A stretch of 64,000 bases of DNA from Mesomycoplasma molare (GCF_024918955.1 NZ_CP103423.1:372001-436000), one strand, 5' to 3'. Shown: positions 19,743 through 31,400, counted from the stretch's first letter. A program made the numbers and translations. The notes: generated by a model not told the origin, from the sequence alone.

Positions 19743-20997
19743 AATAGATAATAAGTTTAAAATTTTTTATCATTCTGTTACAAATAAAATTAACGATTCA
19801 TTTGTTGGTTTAAAAATAAAAAATAATAAAATTGATTTTTATTATCCAGAAACTTATAATTTTGATGATAAAGCATCAATTGAGGAAAATAGAAAAGACA
19901 TATTAGAGATTTTAAATACTATTTCAATAGCAAATTCATTATCTAATCCTGAAGCGAAAATAGAATCTTCATATTCAAATGACAATATATTACCTTTACC
20001 GTCTATTTTATGAATTATTAAAGACTATCTAGTAAATGGTTTATACATTAATAGAGAAAATGTTTTTGAAAAAAATCAAAAAGGTAAAATTGATTGAAAA
20101 AGAACTATTAATAATCAGCCAATGATAAGTAATCGCAATGTTATTTATAAAGATATAGTAGTTTTAAATAAAAATAAATTAGATAATATAATTGTTGACA
20201 TTCATAAATATTGTGTTAAAAAGAGTATTGATTTATTTGGATGACTTTTTAACATTAACAATTCTTTTTTTATCGAAACAAAGCCTCATACAAGAGAAAT
20301 TAAAAAACTATATAAAGAGATACTAAAGAAAGAATTACATAAAACATTTAACGATTTTAAAAAAGTTAGACTAACTCATCTATTGAATATTATAGAAGGT
20401 TTAGATGGAGAAAAAAATAATGAAGAAATCGTTTATGGAGTTGATAAGTATTCTTTTATTTTTGAAAAAATGATAAATTATATATTTGGGAATAAAAAAG
20501 CTAACAATTATAATCCATCAGCAAATTGATTTTTCGAAATAGAAAACTTTACAAAACCTTATAAAAGTAGTGAACTTAGACCGGATACTATTTTAGAATA
20601 TGAGAATTATACCTATATTATAGATTCAAAGTTTTATAGATTTGGATATACAAATGACAAAAGTGATTTGCCTAAAATATCATCTATACAAAAACAAATT
20701 ACATACGGTGATTATATTAAAAATAATAAATTGATTAATAGTGATAAGATAAGAAATATTTTTATTTTGCCATATAATAAACAAAAAAATTCTTTGAATT
20801 TATCAAATAATTTGGAATATATTGGTTTTGCTAAATCTGATTATAGAGCAAGCAAACATAAACATGAAATTATACATACCTTTTTAATTGATTTAAAATA
20901 TCTTATTAATATTTGAAATAACAAAAAATATCACGCAAATATAAAAGATTTAATTATTAAAATTTCAAACGTTGAAAACCAAATTAATAAATTATAA
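19723..20997 (+). CDS. LlaJI/McrC-like PD-(D/E)XK restriction nuclease subunit
   Basis: A 424-aa protein overlapping the McrB-like gene by 20 nt. The nuclease core reads RPDTIL (Asp288) ... YIIDSKFY (Asp301, Lys303), followed by LPKISSIQKQITYGDY and FILPYNKQ, the layout of LlaJI R2 / McrC nucleases. The middle part contains NIIEGLDG. With the GTPase it should make a DNA-translocating endonuclease. LlaJI itself is protected by two cytosine methyltransferases; none is in this window, so either this is a modification-dependent (type IV) enzyme or protection is encoded elsewhere. Family name is by recall, not search. Confidence 0.83.
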
Positions 20998-21026
20998 CTA
21001 TTGGTCAACTAAAAATAGTTATTTTT
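20995..21026 (+). terminator. Terminator of mcrBC
   Basis: TAACTAT / ATAGTTA stem with a 13-nt loop and TTTTT; the left arm includes the stop codon of the nuclease gene. Confidence 0.7.
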
Positions 21027-21054
21027 AAACTATTAATCTGTGATTTTTATTTAG

Positions 21055-21107
21055 TTATAATAATAAAATTATAAAATGTTTTTATTTTTTATAATTAAAA
21101 TATATAA
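21055..21107. repeat. 53-bp direct repeat, right copy, tRNA-Ser promoter region
   Basis: Partner of 17901-17953. It ends a few bases before tRNA-Ser and contains TATAAT-like boxes, so this copy presumably carries the native tRNA promoter. Confidence 0.85.
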
Positions 21108-21118
21108 TTAAATAAAAT

Positions 21119-21209
21119 GGAATAGTACCCAAGAGGCTGAAGGGGATACGTTGGAAACGTATTAGGAGGGGCAACTCTCGCGCAGGTTCAAATCCTGTCT
21201 ATTCCGCCA
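21119..21209 (+). tRNA. tRNA-Ser (anticodon GGA)
   Basis: Acceptor stem GGAATAG / CTATTCC, discriminator G, encoded CCA. Anticodon stem ATACG / CGTAT with loop TTGGAAA gives anticodon GGA. A long variable arm (TTAGGAGGGGCAACTCTCGC) marks a class II Ser tRNA. T-loop TTCAAAT. Confidence 0.96.
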
Positions 21210-21212
21210 TTT

Positions 21213-21298
21213 GCTCAGGTGGTGAAATGGTATACACGCTAGATTGAGGTTCTAGTGCAAGAGATTGCATACGGGTTCAAGTCCCGTTCTGAGCACCA
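21213..21298 (+). tRNA. tRNA-Leu (anticodon GAG)
   Basis: Acceptor stem GCTCAGG / TCTGAGC, discriminator A, encoded CCA. Anticodon stem CTAGA / TCTAG with loop TTGAGGT gives GAG, reading CTY codons. The variable arm TGCAAGAGATTGCA is long, as in class II Leu tRNAs. Three nt behind tRNA-Ser, so co-transcribed. Confidence 0.95.
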
Positions 21299-21319
21299 TA
21301 TCACACAAATGACCTTATT

Positions 21320-21347
21320 AAACTATTCTTTTGGGATAGTTTTTTTG
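21320..21347 (+). terminator. Terminator behind the tRNA pair
   Basis: AAACTAT / ATAGTTT stem with TTTTTTT tail, 20 nt after tRNA-Leu. Confidence 0.8.
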
Positions 21348-21369
21348 TCTTTTAAGCGAAAGGACCAAT

Positions 21370-22431
21370 ATGAAAAATTTATTATCTTTTTTAAAAACAA
21401 CATTATTGTTATCTCAACCTATTTCTGTGGTTTATAACACTGAAAATACAGTTGTGAGTTATGATAAAAATAGTCAGAATATTCATAATGAAGAATATTT
21501 TGCTACTTTTTTAAATTCTTTTAATCCTCCCGATAGGTACAAAGAATTTAAAGAATTATCTTATTTTTATAAATACTATGAATTTTTTGCTAAAAATATG
21601 AGTCGATCAATGTCGATAGATTATGAAATTTTGAAAAGAATTTTAGAAACTAATGATGAAGTTGAAGAATTACCATTTTCCAAATATATAGATAGTTTTC
21701 CTAACCTGAAAAATTATGAAAACAATTTTCAAGATTTTGAACTAAGTTGATCAAGTTTTTTCCCTCTTTTTAAAAAAGAAAAATTTAATTATTTAGAATA
21801 TTTAACTAATTTTTTAAAAACAACAGTTAATGATGAAAACAATTTTCAAAATAAAATTAAAAGGGAAAAAGTGTTTAGCGAGTATATCACCAAACAAACG
21901 GAAGACCAATTGTTATTAAGGGTAGTTTTATTAGAATTTGAAGCTCTTAAATATTTAAACGAACATAAAGATGACGAGAAAGTAGTGCAATTAGTATCTA
22001 AAATAATAAATATAACAACAGGAACTAATCCTAGCTCACTAACTTTAAATAGTACTTTAAATGAATTTAGACCTATAATTACAGAATTAAGAACACATTT
22101 AAATAAAAATATTGTTGAAGACATCTACCAAGAAATCAAATTAAATTTTCCCCCAGAGGAAGTAGAACCTAAAGAAGAAACTACACATGCTGTTCCTGAA
22201 GAAAAAAATGATGGTTCAAAAGAAAATCCTGAAACTCCTGAGGAAAAAAATAGAGAGAAAGAAAACACGGAAATTTCAGATCCAAATAGTAATAATAAAG
22301 AAAAAGAAGAAATTAAACAAACAAATAAGCCATTTAAAAACATTATGATAGGAATTACTGCCTCTTTAATTTCTATAGTTTCATTAGTAACCATAAGTTT
22401 TTTTATTTTGAAAAAAAGAAAAAGAAAATAA
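21370..22431 (+). CDS. Membrane-anchored surface protein with acidic stalk
   Basis: A 353-aa protein not recognised as any family. Residues 1-20 are a signal-like hydrophobic start without a lipobox Cys. The middle (about 25-255) is a predicted helical ectodomain. Residues about 256-315 are Pro/Glu/Asn/Lys-rich low complexity (EEVEPKEETTHAVPEEKND), a stalk. Residues about 325-346 form one membrane span (MIGITASLISIVSLVTISFF) followed by a basic KKRKRK tail, a stop-transfer end. This is a type I surface-protein layout. GAAAGGA ribosome site. UGA at 21748 is Trp. Confidence 0.75.
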
Positions 22432-22438
22432 AAATAAT

Positions 22439-22471
22439 AAAAGTAACAAATGTTTAAACTCGTTACTTTTT
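22439..22471. terminator. Bidirectional terminator
   Basis: AAAAGTAAC / GTTACTTTT stem with A and T flanks between the convergent surface-protein gene and the minus-strand permease gene ending at 22470. Confidence 0.8.
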
Positions 22472-23282
22472 ATAAATCAATTTTTGTAATTTGTTTGCTA
22501 AAAATAAAGTAAATAGTGATTGGAATGAAAATAGAAACAAAAGCTCCAGCAGCTTGTAAATTTAAAAAATATCCTCCCGTTGGTATAGGAGCGTAGTATC
22601 TAAATCATATTGCTAATGTTTTATCTTCAGATCCTGATAAAAGAAAATTAACCCAAAGAAAATCATTTCATGTAGTAATAAAGCTAAAAACTACTAACAT
22701 AAAAAAAGAATGCTTCATTTCTTTTCAATAAATTAGTTTTAATTGTTCTAAAAAATTTAAATTATCAATAATTATTATTTTATAATATTTGTCTTTGGTT
22801 TTTGTGTAATTAAAAAGCATATTATTTAATAGAAAAAAAGAAAATAAAGAATTTGAAATTAAAGAGAAATAGTTTAAATTAGAACTAATATTTAAAATAT
22901 TTAAAATATTTTTTAAAGATAAAAAAATAGAAAATTCAGGAATAATAAATAAAATCATTAAAATTAATTGAATAGTTTTTTTAAATTTATTGGAAAAATT
23001 ATAAAAAGAAATAATAAATCCAAAATAAATAATCATTCTTATTATTATTAAAACAAAACTACTTATAAGCGAAATTAAAATAGCCTTTCAAAAATCAAAT
23101 TCTTTCAAAAAAGAATAATTTTTAAAATTTCACTCATCTATAATTAAAGAGTATTCATTATTTAAAAATGATTGATTACTTTTTAAAGAAACAAGAATTA
23201 AAAAGTAAATAGGAAAAAAAATAAAAAATAATAACAAAAATAATAATAAAAAAATTATTGTAACTTTTATAATTTTTTTCAT
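22470..23282 (-). CDS. ABC importer permease 2 (candidate GtsC)
   Basis: A 270-aa integral membrane protein with about six spans, very rich in Phe/Ile/Leu. The segment DNLNFLEQLKLIYWKEMKHS occupies the place of the EAA loop but is degenerate. Organisation matches MalG/PotC/UgpE-type permeases. ATG 23282 overlaps the end of permease 1 by 16 nt. UGA codons encode Trp (FITTWNDFLW). Last gene of a three-gene minus-strand operon; no binding protein is encoded beside it. Substrate not readable from sequence; location next to glp genes suggests glycerol or a glycerol derivative. Confidence 0.7.
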
Positions 23283-24190
23283 TTTTTCTCCCTCATTATA
23301 TAGATTACTTTCTTTAATATTTTTATGCTAATATAAAAACAAGAAAAAAGAAAGAATATATAAATTAAAATAATAAAACTTGCAGCATATGCTTTATGTG
23401 GATCAATTTCTATTCCTCCATTAATAGGATTAATTAAATTAATTATATAACTTGCAATAGTTTGAGCTTCAAGGTGCTCAATTTTTTCTTCTGGTAAAAT
23501 GGAACCAGGATACAATAAAAAACTAAAAATGGAATTTGTATAAAAAATTAATTTAAAATATTTTTGAAATTCTTTAATATAAATATTTATAAATTTGTCT
23601 TTAAAAGTTAAATTATCTTGAAAAAATGGTAACTTATATTTTGTATTTAATTGTAAGAATGCAAAGGTGAAAATTACTATATTAAAAGGTAATGATCTTC
23701 ATACTTGAAAAATAAAATAATAAAGTAAAATACTAATCCTTTCATTTCCGTTTAAAAAACTTTTATTTGAATTAAATAGTTTAAAAAATAAATTCTTTTC
23801 CCCAAATAATATTAAAAATGCAATTCCTATAGCAAAATTAGAAATAAAAAATTGTGAATAAATTATTCTCAAAAATAAATTGTTTTTCTTTTTTATTAAT
23901 AATTTAGCAAGATTATAAGAAAAAATAAAGGAAACTAAAATAGAAAAGAAGGTAGGAACAAAAAATAAAAAAGAAGAATTTTTGATAGATATATAGAAAT
24001 TATTATCATTAAAAACTTTAACAAAATTTTCTATCCCAAAACTATAAGATGTTTTTTTGTATTTAGCAAAAACAATAAAAGATTCATAAAATGTTTTCAA
24101 TAAAGGTAAAATTAGAAACAAACTTATAAACAATAAAAAAGGAATAAAGAAAAATAAATTTTTAACTTTTGCTTTAATGTTTTTATTCAT
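23267..24190 (-). CDS. ABC importer permease 1 (candidate GtsB)
   Basis: A 307-aa permease. A first span (FFFIPFLLFISLFLILPLLK) follows a short basic N-terminus, with about five more spans; a loop around residues 225-260 contains YPGSILPEEKIEHLEAQTIA. The apparent end at 23279 is UGA (Trp), and the true stop TAA is at 23267. ATG 24190 overlaps the upstream ATPase gene by 8 nt. MalF/PotB-like by size and position. Confidence 0.7.
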
Positions 24191-25352
24191 TAGTTAATTT
24201 TATTCCTTTTGCATAATCTATTGAGTAAGAAATCATTTCTTTTAAATAAAAATCACTTTCTTTAGATGCTATTTTTATTATATTATTAGTTTCTACTTCT
24301 TTAACGTGATAAATATAAAAAATAGGTAGCCTTTCTATTTTTATAATTTCACCTTTTTGACTGTAAATATCTTTTTTATCAATTTTTATATCTTGAGACT
24401 TAATAAATATATCATTGTTATTTCAAAAAAATTTATTTATTGGTAAGGTACTAAAAAAATCTAAAACAAAAAAATTATTTGGATTATTTAATACTTCTTC
24501 AACTCTATTAAATTGTTCTATTTTTCCATCTTTTAAAATTAATAGATAGTCACTAATTTTTATTGCATCACTTTGATCATGCGTAACTAGTAATATGCTT
24601 AAGTTAAATTCTTTTTTTATTTTTACTAATCAATCTAAGCTTTTTTCCTTTATTTTAGGATCAAGAGAAGAAAATGATTCATCTAAAAGGAATAATTTAT
24701 TTTTTTTAATTATTGCTTTTGCGAAAGCAACTCTTTGTTTTTGTCCTCCTGAAAGATTTTTAGTTTTTAAGTTTAAAATATTTTCAATTTCTAAAATTTT
24801 TGAAATTTCATCAATCTCTTTTTTAAATTCTTTTTTAATACTTATAAAATTTAAAAATTTTTTAGTCTTTTTGTTTTTAATAATCATGGAAAATAATAAT
24901 TTAAAATATAAAAAAGCAAAAAGTATTTTTTCTTTTTTACTTTTTTCATTATAAATATAATGATTAAAAAATTTTAAATTTTTTTCTTGAATTTTTAAAT
25001 TATTGTTAATAAAAAAATCGTTTATAAGTTTTATTCTTGTTTTTTTTCTTCATTTAAAAGAATTTTTAGCGCTAAGAAAAATATTATTGAATACGGAAAT
25101 TTCTTCATATAAAATATTGTTCTGCAAAATATAACCAATTTCATCTATGCTTAGATCGTTTTTGATTTTTATTTTTCCTTTTATATTATTTTCAAAACCG
25201 GAAATAACATTTAATAAGGTCGTTTTTCCTGCTCCGGAGGGTCCTACAATAGAAACGATAAAATTCTCTTTTATTTCTAATTTAGGAATATCAATAATAT
25301 TTTTATTATTTTTTATAACTTTTAAATTTTCAATTTCAATAATATTTTTCAC
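24183..25352 (-). CDS. ABC importer ATP-binding protein (candidate GtsA)
   Basis: A 389-aa ATPase of the MalK/PotA class. Walker A GPSGAGKTT near residue 37, Q-loop YILQNN, signature LSGGQKQR, Walker B LFLLDESFSSLD, H-loop LVTHDQSD, then a C-terminal TOBE-like region of about 110 residues. An insertion of about 80 residues, rich in Lys/Phe/Ile, separates Q-loop and signature. First gene of the operon, divergent from glpO with a 252-bp shared upstream region. In M. mycoides the glycerol importer GtsABC has the same gene order and sits with glpOKF, which is the basis for the tentative name. Confidence 0.75.
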
Positions 25353-25604
25353 ATAAAAATTTTACCAAAACATTATTTAAGTTATTTAATAAATTAATTC
25401 ATTAAATTTTAATAATAAAAGTTATTAAAAATTCATTTTTTAATATTTTAAATAAGTAATTTTGAACAAAATATTATATTTTAATGCTTAAAATTGCATT
25501 TTTTATGCTTAAATATTCATATTTTTTTAAAAAAAATGCATTTTTTAGAATCTTTTAAAAAAATAATGTTAAAATTAGTTTACTAAAAAAATAGGAGGTA
25601 TACT
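25353..25604. promoter_or_regulatory. Divergent promoter region between importer and glpO operons
   Basis: 252 bp, extremely AT-rich. It holds two copies of ATGCTTAAA (25484, 25505) and two of TGCATTTTTTA (25495, 25537) in tandem, which could be operator half-sites or merely simple AT sequence. AGGAGG at 25592-25597 is the glpO ribosome site. I see no confident -35/-10 pair. Confidence 0.35.
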
Positions 25605-26762
25605 ATGTCAAGTAAAAGATATGATGTAATCATTATAGGTGGTGGAATTATAGGAGCTTCTATTGCTTATGAATTGTCACAATATAAATTAAGTACTTTA
25701 CTTTTAGAAAGAAATCCGGTATATGCAGATGAGACTTCAAAAGGTAATTCTGGGGCAATTCACGGTGGTTTTGATCCTGATCCAGGTAAAATAGAAGCTA
25801 AGTTAAATGTATTAGGAAATGAATTATGAAGAGAAAAAATATTTAAAAATTTAGATTTTCCAAAAGTTCAAGTAGATTCACTTATTCTAGCTTTTAATGA
25901 AAAAGAAATGGAACACGTTAATATGCTATACGAGAGAGGTTTAACAAATAAAGTTCCAAAAGAATTCTTAAAAATAATTTCAAAAGATGAAGTTCTTAAA
26001 AAAGAACCGAATGTAAACCCTACCGTTTTAGGGGCTTTATTATGTACAAGTTCATGAGCGATAGATCCTGTTAGAGCAACTTATGCTTTCTTAGGAGCTA
26101 GCGAACAAAACGGAACCGAATTAAGAAATAATTCAGAAGTAGTTGATATTAAATTTGAAAATGACGAATTTAAAGTTACTTTAAAAAATAAAGAGGTTTT
26201 AATATCTAAAGTTGTTATTAATGCCGCAGGGCACTATGCTGATATATTAGCTGAGAAAGCTGGTTATGGTGATTTTAAACAAACAACAAGACGTGGTGAA
26301 TATAGAATTTTATCCAGAACAGAGGCAGGTATTGTAAATTCTATTTGCTTTAAAGTTCCTACAATACATGGAAAAGGAGTGATTGTCGCTCCAATGCTAG
26401 ATGGTAGAGTTTTAGTAGGTCCTACAGCTGAAGAAGGAGTTCCTAAAGAAGAAACAAGACTTGTAACTAAAGAAAAATTTGATTTAATAGGTGAAATTGG
26501 AAAAGAAATAATTCCATCAATTAGATTAGACAAAACAGAAATTACATTATCAGGTTCTAGACCTATAGATATTGAAACAAATGATTTTGTTATTAGATCA
26601 GCGAAATTAAACAAAAAATTCATTAATGCAGCAGGTATGCAATCACCAGCAATAGCTTCTGCTCCTGCCATAGCGATTGAAATATCTAAACTTGTAGAAA
26701 AAGCAGGATTAAAATTAGAAAAAAATCCAAATTATAATCCAAATTATAAAGTTAAATTCTAA
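25605..26762 (+). CDS. glpO: Type-2 glycerol-3-phosphate oxidase, H2O2-producing
   Basis: A 385-aa FAD enzyme that oxidises glycerol 3-phosphate to dihydroxyacetone phosphate with O2, releasing H2O2. N-terminal dinucleotide fold IIIGGGIIGASIAYEL at residues 9-24, FAD-contact GNSGAIHGGFDPDPGK near 48-63, and C-terminal SGSRPIDIETNDFVI. Length matches the short mycoplasma GlpO rather than the 600-aa GlpD. Strong AGGAGG site. First gene of glpO-glpK-glpF-dhaKLM. In mycoplasmas this enzyme is the main source of cytotoxic peroxide (known). Confidence 0.93.
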
Positions 26763-26782
26763 TATTTTAGTTAAGGAGAAAT

Positions 26783-28300
<1,518 letters not shown>

Positions 28301-28315
28301 AAAGGAGAATTAATA

Positions 28316-29074
28316 ATGGATTTAATGAAAATATTATCCGAATTTTTAGGTACATTATTTTTAGTTCTTTTAGGAAATGGTGTTGTATATAGTGTTTCAG
28401 CTAAAAGAATGTTTGCAAATCAATCAGGTAAATGAAGCGTTATTACTTTAGGATGAGGATTTGCTGTTATGGTAGGTGTAATAATAAGTAACGCATTAGG
28501 TGGGAGTGCGCATTTAAATCCTGCTGTATCTATTTTTGATGCAATTGCTTCAAAAAGCGCTTTTCCATTGGTGTATATTCCTGCTCAATTTTTAGGAGCG
28601 ATGGTTGCGCAAGTTATTTTAAATTTCATTAACTGAAATCACATTAAAGAAACAGATTTAGCTACAGTTAGAGGAGCTCATGCAACTGGACCAGCTTTCT
28701 CTGCAAAAGAAAAGGGAACTATCTTTAATTTTTCATATGAATTAGTTGGAACATTAGTTTTATTAGGAGTTATATTAGCTTTTGGTAAAGGTTCAAACGC
28801 TTTATCAACAACCGGAATAGGTTTATCATCTTTAGGACCATTACCTGTTACTTTTTTAGTAATGGCAATAGGGATGTCATTAGGTTCATCTACTGGTTAT
28901 GCAATTAACCCAGCAAGAGATTTAGGACCAAGATTAGTATATTTTGCTATGGAAAAATTACTATTATCTAATAGAAAAGAAGAACATGTAGGAGCAAACT
29001 TTGAATATTCATGAATTCCTGTAGTAGCACCTTCATTTGCAGGAGTAATAATAGGATTATTTGCCTTAATATAA
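28316..29074 (+). CDS. glpF: Glycerol uptake facilitator
   Basis: A 252-aa aquaglyceroporin with six spans and two re-entrant NPA loops: HLNPAVS near residue 68 and AINPARDLGPR near 200; the Asp after the second NPA loop is the glyceroporin-type residue. It passes glycerol for trapping by GlpK encoded immediately upstream. AAAGGAG ribosome site 8 nt before the ATG. Confidence 0.96.
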
Positions 29075-29111
29075 AAATATTTAGAAATTTTATCTATCTT
29101 ATAAGGAAAAA

Positions 29112-30095
29112 ATGAAAAAATTAATTAATAATAAAGAAAATATTATTGAAGAAATGATTCAAGGAATCATTAAAACAAATAAAAACGTGCAAAGAGTAAA
29201 CGGATTTAATGCAATTTATAATAAAAATTTTGATAAAAATAAAGTGGCGTTGATTTCCGGAGGAGGTTCAGGTCATGAACCTGCTCACATGGGCTTTGTA
29301 GGAAAGGGAATGTTAACCGGAGCCGTAGCGGGAGAGGTTTTTACCTCACCAACTCCGGATCAAATTGAGAGTGTTATTAATGAACTAGATTCCCAAAAAG
29401 GTACTTTATTAATTATCAAAAACTATACAGGTGATAAGTTAAATTTTGAAATAGCTCAACAATTAGCTCAAGCAAATGGTAAAAAAGTAGAAACCGTTCT
29501 TGTTAACGATGATGTTGCTGTAGAAAACTCTACATGAACAATAGGTCGTAGAGGAATTGCGGGAACAATTTATGTTCATAAAATAGCTGGTGCTCTAGCT
29601 GAAAAAGGAGCAGATTTAAGTGAAGTAAAAAGAGTTGCTGAAAAAGTAATAGAAAATGTTAGAACTTTTGGAATATCTTTAAATTATATTTATATTCCTA
29701 CAACAGGTAAAAAATCTTTTGAATTGGGAGAAAAAGAAATTGAATTCGGTCTTGGAATTCATGGTGAACCAGGTATAAAGAGAGAAAATATTAAATCTTC
29801 AAAAGAGATAACAGAAGAAATGTTAGACTTAATTTTAAAAGACTATAATTATGATAATTCAGAAATCGCTCTTATGATTAATGGTTTAGGCGGAACTCCT
29901 GAGATGGAATTATTTATTGTAGCTAACGATGCACATAATTATTTAGCTGAAAAAAATATTAAAATTTTCCAAACAAATGTTGGTAACTTTATGACTTCTC
30001 TAGAAATGCAAGGAGTTTCTATTAGTGTTTTAAAATTAGATGAAGAATTGAAAAAATTACTTGAAGAACCTACAGAGGTAAAAAATTGAAAATAG
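29112..30095 (+). CDS. dhaK: PTS-dependent dihydroxyacetone kinase, substrate-binding subunit DhaK
   Basis: A 327-aa subunit that binds dihydroxyacetone covalently through His. GGGSGHEPAHMGFVGKGML includes the GHEP motif, then AGEVFTSP, IIKNYTGDKLNFE and GLGIHGEPG with the catalytic-site His. UGA at 29537 and 30087 are Trp; the stop is TAG at 30093, so it overlaps dhaL by 10 nt. Together with DhaL and DhaM it yields DHAP from dihydroxyacetone. Confidence 0.94.
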
Positions 30096-30691
30096 AAGAA
30101 TTGAAAAAAGTTTTCCAAACAATTTATAATGAATTAGAAGAAAAAAAAGATTTTTTATCCCTATTAGATCAAAATATAGGCGATGGAGATCATGGTGTAA
30201 ATATAGTAAGAGGTTTTAAAGAAGTAATTCAATCAATTACTACAGAGGTTGATTTAAGTTCGTTTCTATCTATAGTCGGAAGAACTTTAATGTCAAAAGT
30301 AGGTGGTGCATCCGGTCCTCTATATGGTATGGCATTTATTAATGCTGCTAATAATTTGAAAAATAAAACAGAATTAGGATTAGAGGAATTTAAAATTTTA
30401 GTAAAAAGTTTTTCTGCTTCTTTAGAAATGTTGGGAAAAGTAAAAATTGGCGAAAAAACCATGTATGACGTTTGAAAACCTTTATCAGAAAAACTAGATT
30501 CTATTAACGAAATAAATGAAAAAAATAAACTGGAATTAATTGATTTTGTAAATAACTCTGCTTTAGCTACAAAAGATTTAATCGCCACAAAGGGTAGAGC
30601 TTCATATTTAAAAGAAAGATCTAAAGGAACAATCGATCCAGGTTCAGCCTCTTCAAATATAATTTTAGCAAACATAATAAAAGAGTTATAA
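30086..30691 (+). CDS. dhaL: Dihydroxyacetone kinase ADP-binding subunit DhaL
   Basis: A 201-aa subunit carrying ADP that is rephosphorylated by DhaM. Motifs: QNIGDGDHGVN (Asp cluster binding Mg), VGGASGPLYG, and KGRASYLKERSKGTIDPGS. The start is TTG at 30086, 7 nt after AGAGG within the end of dhaK; the next ATG is far too late and would delete the Asp cluster. UGA at 30473 is Trp. Confidence 0.94.
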
Positions 30692-30692
30692 A

Positions 30693-31082
30693 ATGAAAAA
30701 GATGTTTATTATTATTTCTCATTATTTCCAACTAGCAAAAACAATTGAGGAATATTTAACTAAAATGTTACCATTAAATGAAGAAATGTTAAAAATAGTA
30801 GCTTTAGGTGGAATTAATAACAGAACAGAGTTAGGAACTGATCCTACAGAATTAATGGATGTTATAAATTCTAATAAAGACATAGAAGAAGTATTTATAT
30901 TTTCAGATTTAGGATCAGCTACTTTATCAGCAATTTCTGTATCTTCTATGATTGAAGATAAAAAAATATACGTTTCTAAAGGATCTATAGTAGAAAATTC
31001 ATTTTCAGCATATGTATTAGCAAATTCAGGTGCTAGTTTTGAAGAAATTAGCAAAGCTTCTGAGGAAGCAATTCAAAAGTAG
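30693..31082 (+). CDS. dhaM: Dihydroxyacetone kinase phosphotransfer subunit DhaM
   Basis: A 129-aa EIIA-Man-like protein that receives phosphate from HPr and passes it to DhaL-ADP. IIISHYFQLAKTIEEYL carries the phosphorylatable His10; VALGGINNRTELGTDP and FSDLGSATLSA are the other conserved blocks. Only the single EIIA-like domain is present, as in Gram-positive DhaM, so the general PTS proteins must be elsewhere. Last gene before a very strong terminator. Confidence 0.92.
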   Translation: MKKMFIIISHYFQLAKTIEEYLTKMLPLNEEMLKIVALGGINNRTELGTDPTELMDVINSNKDIEEVFIFSDLGSATLSAISVSSMIEDKKIYVSKGSIVENSFSAYVLANSGASFEEISKASEEAIQK

Positions 31083-31083
31083 T

Positions 31084-31135
31084 TTATCAAATAATAAAAA
31101 TAAAAGGCGTCCCTTTTATTTTTATTATTTGATAA
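31084..31135. terminator. Very long perfect hairpin, bidirectional terminator
   Basis: About 23-24 uninterrupted base pairs (arms TATCAAATAATAAAAATAAA + AGG and its complement) around a CGTC loop. It lies between dhaM and the convergent peptide gene whose stop is at 31140. Confidence 0.9.
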
Positions 31136-31139
31136 AGAT

Positions 31140-31400
31140 TTAGTAAATAAAATATATAGGAGTTACTGCTTTTGAATTAGATTCTTTAGCGACTGGATTT
31201 TCTCATTTTTGAACTAGACCGTCTTTAGTTTTTATTTCACCTGAAGAACTAGTTAAAGATTTAAATGATCCTATAATAGAAGCTACAGAAGTTATTATAG
31301 CAGGAACAAATGGAGCAATCGCTGCAAAACCTGCTGCTCCTCCGATTTTTTCTAAATCTTCATTATTTATTTTTACAAGTAATTTATTTTCTCTTTTCAT
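31140..31400 (-). CDS. Small bacteriocin-like secreted peptide precursor with double-Gly-type leader
   Basis: An 86-aa peptide. Residues 1-22 (MKRENKLLVKINNEDLEKIGGA) resemble the leaders of class II bacteriocins and nitrile-hydratase/Nif11-type precursors: charged, LEKIGG(A) at the end with Leu at -7 and Ile at -4 if cleavage follows Gly-Ala, or a classic Gly-Gly one residue earlier. The mature part starts with a hydrophobic Ala/Ile/Gly stretch (AGFAAIAPFVPAIITSVASI) that could form a membrane-active helix, then a polar tail. UGA at 31203 is Trp. GAAAGGA ribosome site. No C39-peptidase exporter or immunity gene is adjacent. Could instead be an ordinary small membrane protein. Confidence 0.6.
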
